A stretch of 64,000 nt of DNA from Streptomyces sp. NA04227 (GTDB taxonomy: Bacteria; Actinomycetota; Actinomycetes; Streptomycetales; Streptomycetaceae). The notes beneath the pieces were generated by a model. That model did no database searches. It saw only the letters and a program-made list of their open reading frames with translations, and was not told the DNA's origin. How positions within the stretch are numbered: position 1 is the stretch's first letter; each line of letters opens with the position of its first letter. This document shows, one piece after another, positions 52,997 through 62,469 of the stretch. A program made the translations under genes and the position numbers. Location of the stretch: the NCBI RefSeq assembly GCF_013364195.1, contig NZ_CP054918.1:2531001-2595000 (forward strand). The letters are read 5' to 3'.

Positions 52997-53532
52997 TGTC
53001 CTCTGACTCCTGTCGCGCGCCGTTGCGTGACGTTGAAGGAAATAGTGCTGCACGCACGACACGTCGCCACGGCGCGGAGTGCCCGCTCGGGATCGACGTT
53101 ATGCCGCGCAGTGCGAGACGCGGGGCGTTCTCGGCCATTTTCCCGGCCCGGCTCCCGCGGGGATCGGCGAAAGCCCGGCGCCGGAGGTCCTCCGTACGCG
53201 CCGGGTGCAGCGCAGGGGCGACGGTGCCCCTGCGGGATATCGCACTGATCACGGCCCCTAGGCTATCTCCCCGCCCCGGGACGGCGTCACGAGCCGCATG
53301 TGTACAAATACCGGCCCGGAATTTTGACGATCTGCACAGATGCGGCCCCTGTCCACAGGGAGTCGAGCCAACTCCACCCCTGCGTCTCGGCCCCGACACC
53401 CCTCCCGGGCTGCGGGACGGGCATCGGTGGCGTCGGGTTCGACCGGTCGGGTGGGTACGCGAGGGCTCGGGGCCGGGCCGTCGGTGGGCGGTGCCTGTCG
53501 GTAGCCGGTGCCTGTCGGTGGCGCGGTGTGGT
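52997..53532. other. Intergenic region upstream of gdhB
   Basis: 536 bp between gdhB and the HAD hydrolase stop. It includes a likely sigma-70-type promoter for gdhB, implying a leader of about 260 nt, and direct repeats CCTGTCGGT(A/G)G near 53494 and 53513. No gene seen. Confidence 0.5.
53260..53289 (-). promoter_or_regulatory. Candidate gdhB promoter
   Basis: On the minus strand TGACGC (53289-53284) and TAGCCT (53265-53260) are separated by 18 bp, fitting the HrdB-type TTGACn/TAnnnT pattern. Confidence 0.4.
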
Positions 53533-54198
53533 TCAGGCGGCGAGGCGGGTGGCCTCGGCGACGGCTTCGGCCAGGGTGTCCACGACGGGCACCCCCACCG
53601 ACTCCAGGCTGGCCCTGCTGTGCGAGCCCCCGGTGTAGAGCACCGCGCGGGCCCCCACGTGCGCGGCGGCCACGGCGTCGTCGGCGGCGTCCCCGATGAC
53701 GACCGTACGGGCCGGGTCGATGTGCGCCAGCGCGGCGAGGTGGCGCACCATCTGCTCCGACTTGCCGCCCATCAGGCTTCCCGTGCGGCCCTCGACCCGC
53801 AGGAAGTGCGTGTCGATACCGATCTTGCGTACCAGCGGCACCAGCGAGTCGTGCGGATACATGCTGAGTATCGACTGGCTGTGCCCGGCCGCGCTCCACT
53901 CGCCGAGAAGCGCCTCGACGCCCTCGGCGAGCTCGCAGACGGCGCTGTTCAGCGTGTACTGGGCGTGGAAGACGCGGTCCATGGCCGCGAACTCGTCGTC
54001 GGTGGGCCGCCGCCCCATCATGCGCTCCTGGAAACGTATGACGGGTACGCAGTACAGCTCGCGGTACCGCTCCAGCGTCAGCGGTCCGATGCCGACCTCG
54101 GCGAATGCCGCGTTGGTGGCCCCCACCACGGCGTCCGTGTCGTGGAAGAGCGTGCCGTTCCAGTCCCAGACGATGTGTCCTGCCTGCTTCATCCCCAT
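53533..54198 (-). CDS. HAD-superfamily phosphatase
   Basis: About 221 residues. Motif I VWDWNGTLFHD (the WDWNGTL variant with the two Asp positions as D and N), cap helices with LYCVPVIRFQERMMGR, motif II SILSMYP, and motifs III/IV GGKSEQM and VVIGDAADDAVAA are in order. This is a phosphoglycolate-phosphatase-like fold; the substrate is unknown. Asn at the DxDx(T/V) position two residues after the nucleophile is a known variant in this actinobacterial group, so activity is not certain. The start may be 54198 or 54192. Confidence 0.82.
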   Translation of the reverse strand: MGMKQAGHIVWDWNGTLFHDTDAVVGATNAAFAEVGIGPLTLERYRELYCVPVIRFQERMMGRRPTDDEFAAMDRVFHAQYTLNSAVCELAEGVEALLGEWSAAGHSQSILSMYPHDSLVPLVRKIGIDTHFLRVEGRTGSLMGGKSEQMVRHLAALAHIDPARTVVIGDAADDAVAAAHVGARAVLYTGGSHSRASLESVGVPVVDTLAEAVAEATRLAA

Positions 54199-54372
54199 GC
54201 ACACGAAAGTACCGGGGCTCTCCGACAGAGCCTCGCCCACCCGGTATGGATCTGGTCACGGCTGGGCGTGTGCGGGGCTCGACGGGGGGCCACTGCGTGC
54301 GGCGAGCGGGGGTCGGCCGGTTCGGCGGCGGGCTCGGGGTGACCACGGCTCGGGGCCGCTACGGGCCACGGG

Positions 54373-54879
54373 TCAGCCCAGCAGGTTCGGGATCTCCTGT
54401 GTCGCGTACCAGAGCAGCTCGTGGTCCTCGGCGCCGTCGACGGTGAACTGGGCGTCGTCGTCGCCCTGATCCGCGGCTCCGACCGCGGCCGCGGCGGCGG
54501 TGACGTCGGCCCGGGCCTCGTCGGAGTCCACATGGACCGCGGCCGCCTTGGCGAGCGGCACGGCCTCGGCGATCCGCACCTCGCCGAGCGCCGCCGGGTC
54601 GAGCCCGCGGTCCGGGTCGGACGGAGCCGTGCCGTCGGGCACGTCCAGGGCGACCACGACCCGGCGGCGTACCGCGTCGGGGTCCAGGGCGAGCTGCCGC
54701 AGCGAGGCGAGAGCGGCCCGGCTGAGGGCGGCGTACTCCAGTTCCTCTATGTCGTCCGACAGGTACCACTCGCGCAGGCCGGGGGTCACCGCGTAGGCGG
54801 TCAGCGGGCCCGGTCCGAGCTCCCCCGCCTTGAACGCCTCGGCGAGACCGGTGAGAGTCAGGGGAACATAGACACGCAT
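54373..54879 (-). CDS. Conserved actinobacterial hypothetical protein (DUF6912-like)
   Basis: 168 residues beginning MRVYVPLTLTGLAEAF and containing AYAVTPGLREWYLSDDIEELEYAALSRAALASLRQLALDP, then RRVVVALDVPD, ending FTVDGAEDHELLWYATQEIPNLLG. This pattern is conserved among actinobacteria next to secA-region genes. No catalytic motif or membrane span is visible; the protein is acidic and presumably cytoplasmic. Function unknown. The ATG at 54879 is the family start. Confidence 0.75.
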   Translation of the reverse strand: MRVYVPLTLTGLAEAFKAGELGPGPLTAYAVTPGLREWYLSDDIEELEYAALSRAALASLRQLALDPDAVRRRVVVALDVPDGTAPSDPDRGLDPAALGEVRIAEAVPLAKAAAVHVDSDEARADVTAAAAAVGAADQGDDDAQFTVDGAEDHELLWYATQEIPNLLG

Positions 54880-55209
54880 GTCGGCCGCTTTCTGTTCGTG
54901 ACGGCTGCCCGCCAACTCGCCGACGGACTCCGGGACACGGACTCCGGGACGCAGGGACGAAGACCTCCAGAGTACGTGCCCCGAGTCCCCTTTCGGGGCC
55001 GGTCCCACAGCGCCCGCACCCCTCGTCCGTCTTCACCCGACCCCGGTGTGACCTGCGCTCTTCGGCCCGCCGTCACTCTGATAAGTGAATTTTCCCGGGC
55101 CGGACGCGACCACGGCCGGGTTGTGGCGGCCCGACGCCCCCTTGGCCAAGATCACCACAAGCGGAACTGCCCGGACTTTCCGGGCCTACCGGCATACGGG
55201 GCTCATGAC
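54880..55209. other. Divergent intergenic region
   Basis: 330 bp between the DUF6912-like gene and the Rv3235-like gene. Nothing recognised except an AT-richer CTGATAAGTGAATTTTCC near 55077-55094. Confidence 0.4.
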
Positions 55210-56115
55210 ATGACAGACATGACACACATGACAGACACGATCATCACCATCGGGACGACCGGAACGGATGCGGGGGCGCGTGTGGGGGCGGGTGCGGGGA
55301 GGAGCGCGGGGAGGAGCGCGGGGGCGGCTGCGGGAGGGGTCGCACGTACCGCGGCGGGGGCGAGTGCGGGGGCCGTCGTACGTACGGCAGCGGCGGCGGG
55401 CGCGGGTGCGGGCACAGGAGCAGTCGTACGTACAGCAGCGGCGGCGGACGCGAGTACGGCCACAGGAGCAGTCCTACGTACGGACTCGGGCGCGGTCGTC
55501 CGTACGACCACAGCAGCCGGGGCGGGAGCACCGGCGGCGGACGCGTACGTCGGTGCCGGGACCCACGGCGGCGGCGCGGCGCGCGGCGGCGGGAGCGGCC
55601 CGCGCGGGTCCGCGCCCGCCATCGCCAAGGTCATGACGCGCAACCGTCGCCGTCCCGGTGCGGGGCTGCGGGCGGGGGCGGGGGCGCGGCCGCCGGGGCG
55701 GCGGGACGGGCGGCGGCCTGGTGCCTCGGGTGCGGTGCGGCGGGCGCCCGCGCCCGAGCCGCGGCCCACGGACGTGTTCGCGGAGCGGCTGCTCGCCGTG
55801 CTCAGCGGACAGCGTCCGGTGCACTGGATGCTGCGGCACACGGCGGCCTGCGCGTACGACGAACTGGCCCGGCTCGCCGAGCAGTCCCCGTTGCGGGTGT
55901 GCGGGCGGCCGCCGGTGGTCCGGGACATCGGCTGGTTCCGTACCGAGGACGGCGCCGTCGAGGCGTTCGCGCGGATCAGCGCCGACGACCGGCTGCGGGC
56001 GATGGCCTACCGGCTCGAACAGGGCGAGGATCTGCGCTGGCGCTGCACCGCCGTGGAGATCGGCGCCGTGCCGCGCCAGCGCCCCGCCGGGTCACGGCCC
56101 CAGGCCCTGTCCTGA
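55210..56115 (+). CDS. Rv3235-like protein with long low-complexity N-terminus
   Basis: The C-terminal 110 residues (TDVFAERLLAVLSGQRPVHWMLRHTAACAYDELARLAE ... GWFRTEDGAVEAFARISADDRLRAMAYRLE ... WRCTAVEIG) match the small Rv3235 family that accompanies secA in actinobacteria. Upstream the frame encodes about 140 residues of Ala/Gly/Thr/Arg repeats (GAVVRTAAAAGAGAG, GAVLRTDSGAVVRT). The true start is uncertain: ATGs at 55210, 55219, 55228 or 55633 (MTRNRRRPG). If it starts at 55633 the protein is 160 residues. It converges with secA. Function unknown; an export-related role is inferred from neighbourhood only. Confidence 0.65.
   Translation: MTDMTHMTDTIITIGTTGTDAGARVGAGAGRSAGRSAGAAAGGVARTAAGASAGAVVRTAAAAGAGAGTGAVVRTAAAADASTATGAVLRTDSGAVVRTTTAAGAGAPAADAYVGAGTHGGGAARGGGSGPRGSAPAIAKVMTRNRRRPGAGLRAGAGARPPGRRDGRRPGASGAVRRAPAPEPRPTDVFAERLLAVLSGQRPVHWMLRHTAACAYDELARLAEQSPLRVCGRPPVVRDIGWFRTEDGAVEAFARISADDRLRAMAYRLEQGEDLRWRCTAVEIGAVPRQRPAGSRPQALS
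55265..55525. repeat. GC-rich repeats at the start of the Rv3235-like frame
   Basis: Repeats of GCGGGGGCG and of a longer unit around GTCGTACGTAC(G/A)GCAGCGGCGG encode alternating Gly/Ala and VVRTAAA blocks. Confidence 0.6.
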
Positions 56116-56118
56116 AGC

Positions 56119-56153
56119 AAGGGACCGGCGGCCCCCGAGGCCACCGGTCCCTT
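56119..56153. terminator. Terminator between the Rv3235-like gene and secA
   Basis: AAGGGACCGGCGGCC (56119-56133) / GGCCACCGGTCCCTT (56139-56153), 14 pairs with one mismatch, loop CCCGA, in a convergent gap. Confidence 0.75.
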
Positions 56154-56209
56154 GATGTTTCGTTCTCCGGGCCGCAACCGCCGGGCGCCGCCCGGCAGTT
56201 GCCCCGCCA

Positions 56210-59017
56210 CTACTTCTTGCGGCGGCGGCCGCCCTTCTGCTGCTTGCGGCGCTCGGCGCGGGTCAGGCCGTCGGACTCGGAGCGCGCCGAGCCGTCCGTG
56301 TCATCGGCGAAGTCGCCCTCGATGACGCCGCCTTCACCGTCGACCGTCGGCGCGGAGAAGTGCAGCCGGTCGGGGCGCTGTGGGGCCTCCAGGCCCTTGG
56401 CGCGGATCTCCGGGCGGCCCGCACCGGCCGGGACCGCGTCCTGCTTCGCGGGCGCCGCGTCCTCCACCGGGACCTCCTCGACCTGCTGCTCGACCTGGAC
56501 CTCCAGGTTGAACAGGTAGCCGACGGACTCCTCCTTGATGCCGTCCATCATGGCGCTGAACATGTCGAAGCCCTCGCGCTGGTACTCGACCAGCGGGTCC
56601 TTCTGCGCCATCGCCCGCAGGCCGATGCCCTCCTGGAGGTAGTCCATCTCGTAGAGGTGCTCACGCCACTTGCGGTCCAGGACCGACAGGACCACGCGGC
56701 GCTCCAGCTCACGCATGATCTCCGAGCCGAGCTGCGCCTCACGGGCCTCGTACTGCTCGTGGATGTCGTCCTTGATGGCGTCCTCGATGAACTCAGCGGT
56801 CAGGCCCGCCCGGTCACCGGCCTCGTCCTCCAGCTCCTCGACGGTGACCTTCACCGGGTAGAGCTGCTTGAACGCGCCCCACAGGCGGTCCAGGTCCCAC
56901 TCCTCGGCGAAGCCCTCGGCGGTCTCCGCCTGGATGTACGCCTCGATGGTGTCGTCCATGAAGTGCTTGACCTGGTCCTGAAGGTCCTCGCCCTCCAGGA
57001 CGCGGCGGCGCTCGCCGTAGATGACCTCACGCTGCCGGTTGAGGACCTCGTCGTACTTGAGGACGTTCTTGCGCGTCTCGAAGTTCTGCTGCTCCACCTG
57101 CGACTGGGCGGAGGCGATGGCGCGGGTGACCATCTTGTTCTCGATCGGGACGTCGTCGGGGACGTTCGCCATCGACATCACGCGCTCGACCATCTGCGCC
57201 TTGAACAGCCGCATCAGGTCGTCGCCGAGCGAGAGGTAGAAGCGGGACTCGCCGGGGTCGCCCTGACGGCCGCTACGGCCGCGGAGCTGGTTGTCGATAC
57301 GGCGCGACTCGTGGCGCTCGGTGCCCAGGACGTAGAGCCCGCCGAGGTCCTTGACCTCCTCGAACTCCGACTTCACCGCCTGCTCCGCCTTCTTCAGGGC
57401 GGCGGGCAGGGCGGCGGCCCACTCCTCGACGTGCTCCACCGGGTCCAGGCCGCGGCCGCGCAGCTCCGTCTCGGCCAGGTCGTCCGGGTTGCCGCCGAGC
57501 TTGATGTCCGTACCACGGCCGGCCATGTTCGTGGCCACCGTGACCGCGCCCTTGCGTCCGGCCTGGGCGACGATCGTCGCCTCCCGGTCGTGCTGCTTGG
57601 CGTTGAGGACCTCGTGCTTGATGCCGCGCTTGCTGAGCTGCTGGGAGAGGTACTCGGACTTCTCCACGGAGGTGGTGCCGACCAGGATCGGCTGGCCCTG
57701 CGCGTGCTTCTCGGCGATGTCGTCGACGACCGCGTCGAACTTGGCGACCTCGGTGCGGTAGATCAGGTCCGACTGGTCCGCACGGATCATCGGCCGGTTG
57801 GTCGGGATCGGCACCACACCGAGCTTGTAGATCTGGTGGAACTCGGCGGCCTCGGTCATCGCCGTACCGGTCATGCCGGAAAGCTTGTCGTAGAGGCGGA
57901 AGAAGTTCTGCAGGGTGATCGTCGCGAGCGTCTGGTTCTCGTCCTTGATGTCCACCCCTTCCTTCGCCTCGATCGCCTGGTGCATGCCCTCGTTGTAGCG
58001 GCGGCCCGCGAGGATACGGCCGGTGTGCTCGTCGACGATCATGACTTCGCCGTCCATGACGACGTAGTCCTTGTCCTTCTTGAACAGCTCCTTCGCCTTG
58101 ATGGCGTTGTTCAGGTAGCCGACAAGCGGGGTGTTGACCGACTCGTAGAGGTTGTCGATGCCCAGCCAGTCCTCGACCTTGCTGACACCGGACTCGTGGA
58201 TGGCGACGGTGCGCTTCTTCTCGTCGACCTCGTAGTCCCCGGTCTCCTCGATGCCCTTGAGCTGGTTGCCCGCCTCGCCCTTCTTCAGGCGGGTCACCAG
58301 CTTGGCGAAGTCGCCGTACCACTTGGTGGCCTGGTCGGCCGGGCCGGAGATGATCAGCGGCGTACGGGCCTCGTCGACGAGGATGGAGTCGACCTCGTCC
58401 ACGATCGCGAAGTTGTGGCCGCGCTGGACCAGTTCGTCCTTCGACCAGGCCATGTTGTCGCGCAGGTAGTCAAAGCCGAACTCGTTGTTCGTGCCGTAGG
58501 TGATGTCGCAGCCGTACTGCTCGCGGCGCTGCGCCGGCGTCATGTTCGCCAGGATGCAACCGACTTCCAGGCCCAGGAACTTGTGGACCCGGCCCATCAT
58601 CTCGGAGTCGCGCTCGGCCAGGTAGTCGTTGACCGTGATCAGGTGCACGCCCTTGCCCGACAGGGCGTTGAGATACGCGGGCAGGGTGCCGACCAGGGTC
58701 TTGCCCTCACCGGTCTTCATCTCCGCCACATAGCCGTTGTGCAGGGCGGCGCCGCCCATGATCTGCACGTCGTAATGACGCTGGCCGAGCACACGCTTGG
58801 CGGCCTCGCGGACCGTGGCGAAGGCCTCCGGCATCAGGTCGTCCAGGCTCTCGCCGTCCGCGCAGCGCTGCTTGTACTCGTCGGTGAGCGCGCGCAGCTC
58901 GGCGTCGGAGAGGCCGACGAAGTCCTCTTCGATGGAGTTGACCTGGTCCGCGATGCGGTGCAGCTTGCGCAGGATCTTGCCTTCGCCTGCACGCATGATC
59001 TTCGAGAGGACGGACAC
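56210..59017 (-). CDS. secA: Protein translocase ATPase SecA
   Basis: A 935-residue motor that pushes preproteins through SecYEG. NBD1 has [17 protein letters not shown] (Walker A near 100) and [20 protein letters not shown]. The preprotein cross-linking domain and helical scaffold follow, and NBD2 has [18 protein letters not shown] and [22 protein letters not shown]. The C-terminus ends in a basic [16 protein letters not shown] without the CxCxSGx8HC zinc motif, as is usual in actinobacterial SecA1, so SecB binding is not expected. The start is GTG at 59017 ([19 protein letters not shown]), with AAGGAGA upstream. Confidence 0.97.
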   Translation of the reverse strand: MSVLSKIMRAGEGKILRKLHRIADQVNSIEEDFVGLSDAELRALTDEYKQRCADGESLDDLMPEAFATVREAAKRVLGQRHYDVQIMGGAALHNGYVAEMKTGEGKTLVGTLPAYLNALSGKGVHLITVNDYLAERDSEMMGRVHKFLGLEVGCILANMTPAQRREQYGCDITYGTNNEFGFDYLRDNMAWSKDELVQRGHNFAIVDEVDSILVDEARTPLIISGPADQATKWYGDFAKLVTRLKKGEAGNQLKGIEETGDYEVDEKKRTVAIHESGVSKVEDWLGIDNLYESVNTPLVGYLNNAIKAKELFKKDKDYVVMDGEVMIVDEHTGRILAGRRYNEGMHQAIEAKEGVDIKDENQTLATITLQNFFRLYDKLSGMTGTAMTEAAEFHQIYKLGVVPIPTNRPMIRADQSDLIYRTEVAKFDAVVDDIAEKHAQGQPILVGTTSVEKSEYLSQQLSKRGIKHEVLNAKQHDREATIVAQAGRKGAVTVATNMAGRGTDIKLGGNPDDLAETELRGRGLDPVEHVEEWAAALPAALKKAEQAVKSEFEEVKDLGGLYVLGTERHESRRIDNQLRGRSGRQGDPGESRFYLSLGDDLMRLFKAQMVERVMSMANVPDDVPIENKMVTRAIASAQSQVEQQNFETRKNVLKYDEVLNRQREVIYGERRRVLEGEDLQDQVKHFMDDTIEAYIQAETAEGFAEEWDLDRLWGAFKQLYPVKVTVEELEDEAGDRAGLTAEFIEDAIKDDIHEQYEAREAQLGSEIMRELERRVVLSVLDRKWREHLYEMDYLQEGIGLRAMAQKDPLVEYQREGFDMFSAMMDGIKEESVGYLFNLEVQVEQQVEEVPVEDAAPAKQDAVPAGAGRPEIRAKGLEAPQRPDRLHFSAPTVDGEGGVIEGDFADDTDGSARSESDGLTRAERRKQQKGGRRRKK

Positions 59018-59338
59018 GGGGGTTGGTCTCCTTGCCGGTCGGGCCTGGCGCGGTCGGTTTCGCTTGTATGCGCTTCGAGCAACGGCCATCGTATGCGAGG
59101 ACCCCACCGCGCCGGGAGGTCTGCCGCGACGACGACATTTGCCCACGGTACTGGGGCAACGGACACAGGTCTGCAAACGTGCCCACTCATCGAACGCGCG
59201 AGCCGGGCCCAAGGTGCCCACCCGGCGCGAAGAGTGATCAGAGGGTCACGCACCGCACCTCACGCGCCCCCTGGCCAGACCGTGCCATGTCGCCGCAACC
59301 CCTGGCACGGGCCACCCCCGAACACACACAATCGGCCA

Positions 59339-59926
59339 ATGGAACCCGTCACCCTCGCCACCGGACGCCTGCTGCTGCGCACGGTCGGACCCGACGACGC
59401 CACCGCCGTGTACGAGGCCTGCCAGGACCCCGCCATCCAGCGCTGGACCACCATTCCCTCCCCGTATCTGCCCGAGCACGCCGAGGGGTTCACCCGCCGC
59501 ATGGTCCCCGACGGCTGGCGCGACGGCTCCATGTTCACCTTCGGCGTCTTCCTGCGCGGCCGCGGCGCCGACCACGGCCCGCTCGCCGCGATGCTCGGCA
59601 TCACCATGCGCGGCCCCGGCACCGGCGAGGTCGGCTACTGGGCCGCCCGCGAGCACCGCGGCCACGGCTACGTCGTCGAAGCCGTGCTTGCCGCCTGCCG
59701 CTGGGCCTGCACCGAGGTCGGACTCGACCGCATCGAATGGCGTGCGGAAGTCGGCAACCACGGCTCGCGCGCGACCGCGCTGCGCGCCGGATTCACCATG
59801 GAGGGCACCCTGCGCGCGGCCATCGACCACGCCGGACTGCGCCGCGACAGCTGGGTCGGCTCCCTGCTCCCCTCGGACCTCGAACTGCCCGGCACGACCC
59901 CCTACGTTCCCGCGCCGAGAGGCTGA
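59339..59926 (+). CDS. GNAT-family N-acetyltransferase (RimJ/RimL type)
   Basis: A 195-residue acetyl-CoA-dependent transferase. MEPVTLATGRLLLRTVGPDDATAVYEACQDPAIQRWTTIPSPY is the RimJ/RimL opening. Motif A is EVGYWAAREHRGHGYVVEAVLAACRWACTEVGLDRIEWRAEVGNHGSRATALRAGFTMEGTLR. It probably acetylates a protein N-terminus or small amine; the substrate is unknown. The ATG at 59339 is the only sensible start; ribosome binding is weak. Confidence 0.88.
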   Translation: MEPVTLATGRLLLRTVGPDDATAVYEACQDPAIQRWTTIPSPYLPEHAEGFTRRMVPDGWRDGSMFTFGVFLRGRGADHGPLAAMLGITMRGPGTGEVGYWAAREHRGHGYVVEAVLAACRWACTEVGLDRIEWRAEVGNHGSRATALRAGFTMEGTLRAAIDHAGLRRDSWVGSLLPSDLELPGTTPYVPAPRG

Positions 59927-60040
59927 ACAGGCGCGGTCGCGTTCGCGGTTCGGGCGTTCGCGGTTCGGGCGGTTGAGGGGCGGGCGGTTGAGGGTCCGGC
60001 GCGACGGTGGAGGCCGGGTCGACGGAGGCCGGGGCGGGCG

Positions 60041-60092
60041 CACTGTCCGAGGTGGAGCCGCATCGTCCGAGGTGAAGCCGCACTGTCAGAGG
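60041..60092. repeat. 20-bp tandem repeats upstream of the alkX-like gene
   Basis: CACTGTCCGAGGTGGAGCCG (60041-60060), CATCGTCCGAGGTGAAGCCG (60061-60080) and the partial CACTGTCAGAGG (60081-60092). The third unit supplies the upstream half of the promoter described next. Confidence 0.85.
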
Positions 60093-60105
60093 CGGGTCCT
60101 AGGGT
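60084..60105 (+). promoter_or_regulatory. PafBC/RecA-NDp-type DNA-damage promoter
   Basis: TGTCAGAG (60084-60091), 8 bp, then TAGGGT (60100-60105). The known actinobacterial damage promoter reads TGTCRGTG-N8-TAnnnT, so this differs at one position. The -10 ends 6 bases before the ATG at 60112, so transcription would begin at or next to the start codon. Confidence 0.7.
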
Positions 60106-60111
60106 GCGGTC

Positions 60112-61350
60112 ATGACCACTGAACCGCGTCCGACGACAGAGCTGTCCGCCGACGAGGCACGCCGCATCGCCCTGCGCGCACAGGGCCTGCTCGGCGCGCC
60201 CGACCGCAGAGCCTCGGTGCGCGGCATACTCCGTCACCTCGGCGCGGTCCAGCTGGACACCATCTCGGTACTGGCCCGCTCCCACGAACTCGTCCCCTAC
60301 GCCCGGCTCGGCGCCCTCGGCCGCACCCACGTCGAGGACTCCTACTGGACACCCGACCAGGAACACGGCGAGCGACAGCCGCACGCCTTCGAGTACTGGT
60401 CGCACGCCGCCTGCATCCTGCCCCTCGAGGAATGGCCCCACTTCGCCTTCCGCCGCCGCGCCTACCGGGCCCGCCCGCACTGGAACCACGAACTGCCCGA
60501 CGGCGCGTACGAGCAGGTCATCAAGCAGCTCGCCGAGCAGGGCCCGCTCACCGCCACCGAGTTGGGCGGTGCCAAACGCACCGGCGAGTGGTGGGACTGG
60601 TCGGCCGCCAAGGTCGCCGTCGAACGCGCCCTGATGTACGGCGAGGTCGTCTGCACCCAGCGCAAAAGCTGGAAACGGGTGTACGACCTCGCCGAACGCG
60701 CCGTGCCCGCGCCCCTGCTGCACGACGAACTCGACGACCGCGAATGCATACGGCGCCTGGTACGCCTCGCCGGACAGTCCCTGGGCGTCGGCACCCGCGC
60801 CGACATCGCCGACTACCACCGGCTCAAGGGCGAACAGGTCGACGCGGTCCTCGCCGACTCGGGCCTGGTACCCGTGACGGTTGAGGGCTGGGGCAAACCC
60901 GGCGGCGCGGGCCGCGGCTCACGCCCCGGACCCGGCCTGGCCTGGGCGGATCCCGAGGCCCTGCGGACACCGCCGCGCGGTCGGCACCGTACGACCCTGC
61001 TCTCCCCGTTCGACTCCCTGATCTGGGAACGCGCCCGCACCGAGCGGATCTTCGGCTTCACCCACCGCCTGGAGGCCTACGTCCCCCGCCCCAAGCGCAT
61101 CCACGGCTACTTCGCCATGCCGGTCCTCGCGGGCGGCCACCTCGTCGGCCGGGTGGACCCCGGCCGCCAGGGCCACACCCTGCTCGCCAAACAGGTCTCC
61201 CTCACCGGCGCCTCCGCCGTACCGCACGTCGCCCGCGCCTTGGCCGAGGCCGCGAGCTGGGTGGACTGCACCCAGGTACGCGTCGAACGGCTGGAGCAGG
61301 AGGAGCTGCGGGCGGGGCTGGAGGCGGAGGTGAAGCGGTTGACCGGATGA
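60112..61350 (+). CDS. alkX: YcaQ/AlkX-type DNA glycosylase (HTH_42 family)
   Basis: 412 residues. The family's three winged-helix repeats are visible: LSADEARRIALRAQGLL; LTATELGG...WWDWSAAKVAVERALMYGEVV; GVGTRADIADYHRL. The active-site loop GAVQLDTISVLARSHELV has the Q-x-D motif of the AlkX (YcaQ) branch rather than the Q-x-Q of AlkZ self-resistance enzymes. These enzymes unhook interstrand crosslinks and remove bulky N7-alkyl bases. C-terminal LSPFDSLIWERARTERIFGFTHRLEAYVP is conserved. No Shine-Dalgarno is present, consistent with the leaderless damage promoter at 60084-60105. Confidence 0.85.
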   Translation: MTTEPRPTTELSADEARRIALRAQGLLGAPDRRASVRGILRHLGAVQLDTISVLARSHELVPYARLGALGRTHVEDSYWTPDQEHGERQPHAFEYWSHAACILPLEEWPHFAFRRRAYRARPHWNHELPDGAYEQVIKQLAEQGPLTATELGGAKRTGEWWDWSAAKVAVERALMYGEVVCTQRKSWKRVYDLAERAVPAPLLHDELDDRECIRRLVRLAGQSLGVGTRADIADYHRLKGEQVDAVLADSGLVPVTVEGWGKPGGAGRGSRPGPGLAWADPEALRTPPRGRHRTTLLSPFDSLIWERARTERIFGFTHRLEAYVPRPKRIHGYFAMPVLAGGHLVGRVDPGRQGHTLLAKQVSLTGASAVPHVARALAEAASWVDCTQVRVERLEQEELRAGLEAEVKRLTG

Positions 61351-61454
61351 GGCGTGGTGGGGCTCGCGGCCCTCGTCATCGGCTGGGCCCGCTCGTGGCT
61401 CCGGCCGCCGTCGGCGGCCGGTGGCGGTTGGTGGCTGGTGACGGCTGGCGGCGC

Positions 61455-62204
61455 TCAGCGGATTTCGAGGATCTTTTCGCGCATCGCGTAGACCACCGCT
61501 TCCATCCGTGAATGCAGCTGGAGCTTCTCCAGGATGTTGCGCACGTGGTTCTTCACCGTGTTCTCGCTGATGAACAACTCCTTGGCGATGTCACGGTTGT
61601 TCATACCGGTCGCGACGAGCTTGAGCACCTCCAGCTCGCGGTCGGTGAGCTTGGGCGCGGGCACCAGACGGCGCTCGTCGGTGCGCTGGATCATCGACTT
61701 GAACTCGGTGAGCAGCTTCGAGGCCATGGACGGGCTGATCTGCGACTGCCCGTCGGCGACCGCACGGATCGCGGTGGCCACCTCGTCCGTGGAGATCTCC
61801 TTGAGCAGATAGCCCGTGGCCCCTGCCTTGATCGCGTCGTAGAGGTCCGCCTCCTCGTCGCTGATCGTCAGCATGATGATCTTCGCGCTGGGCGCCACCT
61901 CCTTGATGGAGGTGCACGCCTCGATCCCGCCGCGCCTGGGCATCCGTACATCCATCAGCACGATGTCCGGCAGCAGATCCGCCGCCTTGTCCACGGCCTC
62001 CGCGCCATCCCCCGCCTCCCCCACGACAAGGATGTCCTCCTCGGCCTGGAGCACGATCTCCAGGCCGCGCCGGAAGAGCGCGTGATCGTCCACGACGAGC
62101 ACCCTGATCGGCTCCTGCCGTGGTGAACCGCCCTGGGGGTCCACGCTCGCGACGCCGCCTAGATCGGCGCCCTGTTCACGCATCGGTCCGAAGCTGTCCG
62201 CCAT
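61455..62204 (-). CDS. NarL/LuxR-type response regulator
   Basis: 249 residues. A 30-residue N-terminal extension precedes a receiver domain (about 32-150): IRVLVVDDHALFRRGLE, phospho-acceptor Asp in LMDVRMPRRGG, LTISDEEAD, LLKEIS. A LuxR HTH (about 184-245) has LTDRELEVLKLVATGMNNRDIAKELFISENTVKNHVRNILEKL. No histidine kinase gene is adjacent, so its partner is encoded elsewhere. GGGGGAGGA just before the ATG at 62204 fixes the start. It follows hpf on the same strand beyond a strong terminator. Confidence 0.92.
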   Translation of the reverse strand: MADSFGPMREQGADLGGVASVDPQGGSPRQEPIRVLVVDDHALFRRGLEIVLQAEEDILVVGEAGDGAEAVDKAADLLPDIVLMDVRMPRRGGIEACTSIKEVAPSAKIIMLTISDEEADLYDAIKAGATGYLLKEISTDEVATAIRAVADGQSQISPSMASKLLTEFKSMIQRTDERRLVPAPKLTDRELEVLKLVATGMNNRDIAKELFISENTVKNHVRNILEKLQLHSRMEAVVYAMREKILEIR

Positions 62205-62367
62205 CGTTCCTCCCCCTGAAGGCCATGGCCCTGTCTTCCAGCGCTGCCGGGTCGAAGGCACCAACCCCGGGCGGCAGCACCCCGGTTGGCCTTCCGGTCA
62301 TGATTCCATGCCCGTACGACAGCGAGGCGACAACAGCATGTGCCCTCCCCCGGAGAGCACCGGCGCA

Positions 62368-62409
62368 CCGGTGCCCCCGCGGACGCGGCAGCGTCCGCGG
62401 GGGCACCGG
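62368..62409 (-). terminator. Terminator of hpf
   Basis: A perfect 19-bp stem CCGGTGCCCCCGCGGACGC / GCGTCCGCGGGGGCACCGG around GGCA, 60 nt past the hpf stop. Confidence 0.85.
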
Positions 62410-62469
62410 AACGAGGCGGTCACCTTCTTCTTCGCTCTTCTTCGCTTCTTCCTTCGCGTCTGTCCGGCC

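Noticed and set aside
48047-53248. A 1733-codon open frame on the plus strand across gdhB
   Set aside because: It is antisense to a complete, motif-rich gdhB. Long antisense frames are expected in very GC-rich DNA; the translation shows no recognisable family pattern.
53425-53445. T-loop-like GGTTCGACC suggesting a tRNA
   Set aside because: No acceptor stem or other cloverleaf arms can be formed around it.
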